Position numbers and translations under genes: made by a program. A stretch of 64,000 nt of DNA, taken from positions 1-64,000 of the forward strand of contig JAIEFE010000017.1 in the NCBI GenBank assembly GCA_029067085.1, given 5' to 3'. Every line of letters begins with the position of its first letter. Position 1 is the stretch's first letter. The DNA is from Lachnospiraceae bacterium (GTDB lineage: Bacteria; Bacillota; Clostridia; Lachnospirales; Lachnospiraceae). Below, piece by piece: positions 61,795 through 64,000 of this stretch. A model generated the notes under the pieces. It searched no databases. It had not been told where the DNA came from and saw only the letters and a program-made list of their open reading frames with translations.

Positions 61795-63237
61795 TTATCG
61801 CAACTTTGCTATTTGCTCTGTTTTTATATAATATCCCAATAATGGGGCTGATTCAAAAGATCCTGAATACCTATAATTCCTATAATCGGCATTTAACGAT
61901 TCTCCCTTTGACCTAATTTTTTCTACGAAATCATCAACATTATCATAACCAAAAAGGTAAATTATTTCCTGCAAAAATTCTCTTGATATCATTTTTTTTG
62001 CAATTCTCTCAATAGAATTATTATATCGATTCTCGTAAATATATGTTACAGGAAACCATTCGTGACCATCAATATAATCTTTCCCATAAACTGAATAATT
62101 AAAGCAGATTAAGTCGGCCAATACAAATTGTTCCTTTGAACAAAAATCTGTATTAATATTTGATGTCCAATACTGTGCAGTACCCGAAAGATATTTTTTA
62201 CCATCGCGAGCACATACCGCATTATCAAGATTTGTTTGCTCCGAACCACTATAAAACATATGAAATGCATCTGCATTAGAATCATAACCATACTGTCTCT
62301 GGTTAAAGTATGTCTTGCCAAGAATATAATCTACTGAAAAATAATCCTTGATCTTTAAATAATGTGCAATGATATATAAAAACAGTTCATGGATAAAGAC
62401 TCTGATTATTTCGTCTCCCACACTATAATTGCTAGGAATAGCATTGTATGTATCTTCAAGGAAACTCGCCACCGCCTTATGACTATCATCTACATAAGAC
62501 GTGTACTCAAGCAACAAAAGAAAGTCTGTCTTTATAGATTCAGTAGAAGCATACAATTCAAGATATTCCAAATTATCCAGATTCGAATGTTGCTTCACAA
62601 AATCAAGAATTCTATCAGAAATGCTATTTAAATATTTTATAAATGAGTCCTTTTTCACTCTTGCAGTTTGTGAACTTTTCAAAGAATCATATACTACTAT
62701 ACTTTTGGGTGAAAAAACAATCGGCTTATCAACCCATATTGGCTTTTGACCTAATTCCGGCTTGGCATATACTTCTACACCATACAATTTTTTTACTAGT
62801 CGTTGATATTCTTTGTCGTAATTATCTGCTACCGATAAATCAAAATGAAGCCTTCCTTGAAGATATGTTGGCTTACATACATTTCCATCTTCATCCCGTT
62901 CCATGACAACCGGAATAAACTTATCTTGCGTTACCTCTTGATATACTTTTGCAGAAATTATCTGCGTCTCTGTACCTACTCCACCTGAATGATCATCGGC
63001 TTTTTTAGCATATATTGGGTCTAAAAGCATTAAAACATTCGTTACGCATGGATCATTAACACACTGTTCCATAAAAGCATATGTATCATTGCCTTCAGTT
63101 AAATCCCATTTATCAAAAACAGTATCTATCCCATCACTACGCAACTGACTCACAAAAGATAATACTTTACTTTGGTACTCATCACTTCCCCAAGCATATG
63201 AAATAAATACTTTAGGATTTTCAATATTTTACTTCAT
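61795..63237 (-). pseudogene. SEFIR/TIR-like domain protein interrupted at codon 3
   Basis: From an ATG at 63235-63237 the frame reads Met-Lys-stop (TAA at 63229-63231), then continues open for 477 codons. The first residues after the stop, ENPKVFISYAWGSDEYQSKV, and later RSDGIDTVFDKWDLTEGND are the opening strands and loop of a SEFIR/TIR domain; without the stop this would be a complete N-terminus. The C-terminal 300 residues are unrecognised. A GGAG lies 11 bases before the ATG. Either the gene is dead or it uses an unusual start. SEFIR/TIR proteins are often immune effectors. Confidence 0.7.
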
Positions 63238-63328
63238 GTCCTATTATTCTCCATCTTTGGAATTAAGCATCGCAAGTTCTGCAACAGTTAATGGTTTTCA
63301 AAAAAATCAATCCATTTCCTACAGCACA

Positions 63329-63439
63329 TCATTCATCAAGCATTATCGTCCCTTTCTTCGCCTTCGCCTTCAATCTTGCCATCTGCTCTCTCTCAATCTC
63401 TTGAATACTTTTCTCTGGTCTTGGTAAATCCTCTGGCAT
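63329..63439 (-). CDS. Orphan 36-residue ORF
   Basis: ATG at 63437-63439 gives MPEDLPRPEKSIQEIEREQM and ARLKAKAKKGTIMLDE, a highly charged helical peptide. GAGGTCAGG lies upstream. It could be a real small protein or the tail of a decayed gene; no family is recognised. It lies 91 bases before the interrupted SEFIR gene on the same strand. Confidence 0.35.
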   Translation of the reverse strand: MPEDLPRPEKSIQEIEREQMARLKAKAKKGTIMLDE

Positions 63440-63440
63440 C

Positions 63441-63472
63441 TGACGATTTGCCTGACCTCAGGAAAATCGTCA
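63441..63472. repeat. 32-bp near-perfect palindrome
   Basis: TGACGATTT-G-CCTGA and TCAGG-A-AAATCGTCA form 16-bp arms with two mismatches and no loop. It lies immediately upstream of the orphan ORF and could be an operator or a remnant end of a mobile element. Confidence 0.6.
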
Positions 63473-63566
63473 GATACATTATGTCCGCTGTTCCACAGGC
63501 AAATTTCCCATGGAATATAAAGAATTTACTACTGTGAACTCCTGCATACCACACTCAATCAGGAGA

Positions 63567-63893
63567 TTATAAAACTGTTTCGCTTAACTGTCTGCATACA
63601 TCTCTGCCGCCGTACATAATTCGGACAATATTTACTGTATTCTGAGGTTCTTCCGGCAGATAGAATATCAGATAATTATCTACAGGCAAAAATCGGACTC
63701 CCCGACTATGCCACGGTTCCTCTCCATAAAGTTGATGACGCATAGGCATTTCTTCAAGGGAACGAATCGTTTTCATAATCCGCTGAGTCAGCCCTGCCGC
63801 ATTTTCTGGCGCAAGTAGTTCTAATGCTATATATTCATAAATATCACGCAAGTCTTGTCTTGCCTGCGCTGTATATACAATATCCCAACTCAT
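63567..63893 (-). CDS. ParE/RelE-family toxin
   Basis: 108 residues. The words YTAQARQDLRDIYEYIALEL, RSLEEMPMRHQLYGEE, FLPVDNYLIFYLPEE and IVRIMYGGRDV match the ParE/RelE toxin fold with its conserved Arg and Tyr. It overlaps the antitoxin stop by 4 bases (ATGA), giving translational coupling. Confidence 0.87.
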   Translation of the reverse strand: MSWDIVYTAQARQDLRDIYEYIALELLAPENAAGLTQRIMKTIRSLEEMPMRHQLYGEEPWHSRGVRFLPVDNYLIFYLPEEPQNTVNIVRIMYGGRDVCRQLSETVL

Positions 63894-64000
63894 ATGTCAA
63901 AGTCTCTCTTCATTTCCGCTTCAATGGTATCTGCCGAATAAACTCTGCCTGCTTTTACATCAGCCATGCCTTTTTCCATTTCCGCATCAAACTGTTCTCT
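63890..64000 (-). CDS. Antitoxin, 3' end only
   Basis: The last 36 codons of a frame that starts beyond the window. The residues EQFDAEMEKGMADVKAGRVY and SADTIEAEMKRDFDI are the C-terminal half of a RelB/ParD-type antitoxin that binds the adjacent ParE-type toxin. The 4-base overlap with the toxin supports the pairing. Confidence 0.8.
   Translation of the reverse strand, partial: REQFDAEMEKGMADVKAGRVYSADTIEAEMKRDFDI

Overview
The window looks like a piece of chromosome from an endospore-forming, low-to-mid GC Clostridia bacterium, most likely Lachnospiraceae-like. The grounds are the spoIIGA-sigE pair, sigG, a SpoVD-type penicillin-binding protein, YlmC/YmxH, strong GGAGG ribosome-binding sites, frequent TTG/GTG starts, and gene families typical of gut Clostridia. 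No organism name can be fixed from sequence alone, and there is no rRNA operon, CRISPR array, intact transposon or prophage.

Layout. (1) 1-10.8 kb is accessory and regulatory. It holds the 5' end of a lamin-tail/CotH-like gene facing a small XRE regulator across two matched operators, an XRE-AbrB/TetR operon with a palindrome in its promoter spacer, tspO, a cupin, an XRE-methyltransferase fusion, and an Lsa-like ABC-F antibiotic-resistance gene behind a 270-nt attenuator leader with a two-codon uORF. A C39-like protease pair, an Imm6-like protein, a DUF362 ferredoxin and an HD-GYP protein follow. (2) 10.9-13.4 kb has a tandem 91-bp hairpin repeat, then a Y-family polymerase with its YolD-like partner and a YczE-type membrane protein. 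(3) 13.4-17.7 kb is a five-gene two-component/ABC-transporter operon, with a decayed GNAT acetyltransferase upstream. (4) 17.7-22.5 kb is a candidate defence island: WYL-like/UPF1-like helicase/DUF2726-type nuclease, DEDDh exonuclease, XRE regulator. (5) 22.6-27.5 kb is a BlaI/BlaR1-type pair with a double operator, plus small membrane and unknown proteins. (6) 27.6-31.9 kb is AT-rich: a GT87-like membrane glycosyltransferase, a 486-aa putative nuclease-effector, and a ParE/YefM-type toxin-antitoxin pair.

(7) 31.9-61.6 kb is the conserved core, nearly all on the minus strand: gdhA, an SH3 protein, tRNA-Arg(CCG), DUF5688, efp, aroQ-aroK-aroE-yqeG, nrdR, ylmC, sigG, a receiver/HD-GYP/GGDEF protein, spoIIGA-sigE, then the division and cell-wall cluster (in transcription order mraZ-rsmH-ftsL-pbpB-spoVD-mraY-murD-ftsW/spoVE-murA-divIB-ftsZ), preceded by lgt and ychF. 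The cluster lacks murE, murF, murG, murC and ftsA, so those must lie elsewhere. spoIIGA-sigE has its own long-spacer promoter after the ftsZ terminator, like the Spo0A-activated spoIIG promoter of Bacillus, and sigG has a sigma-F/G-type promoter. MraZ has four 10-bp-phased boxes in front of its own gene.

(8) 61.7-64 kb is AT-rich again: a SEFIR-domain gene broken by a stop at codon 3, an orphan 36-codon ORF beside a near-palindrome, and a ParE-type toxin with the 3' end of its antitoxin at the window edge.

The most interesting unexplained items are the helicase/exonuclease/XRE island, the 486-aa nuclease-like protein, the interrupted SEFIR gene, the ABC-F leader and a family of double-hairpin intergenic repeats.
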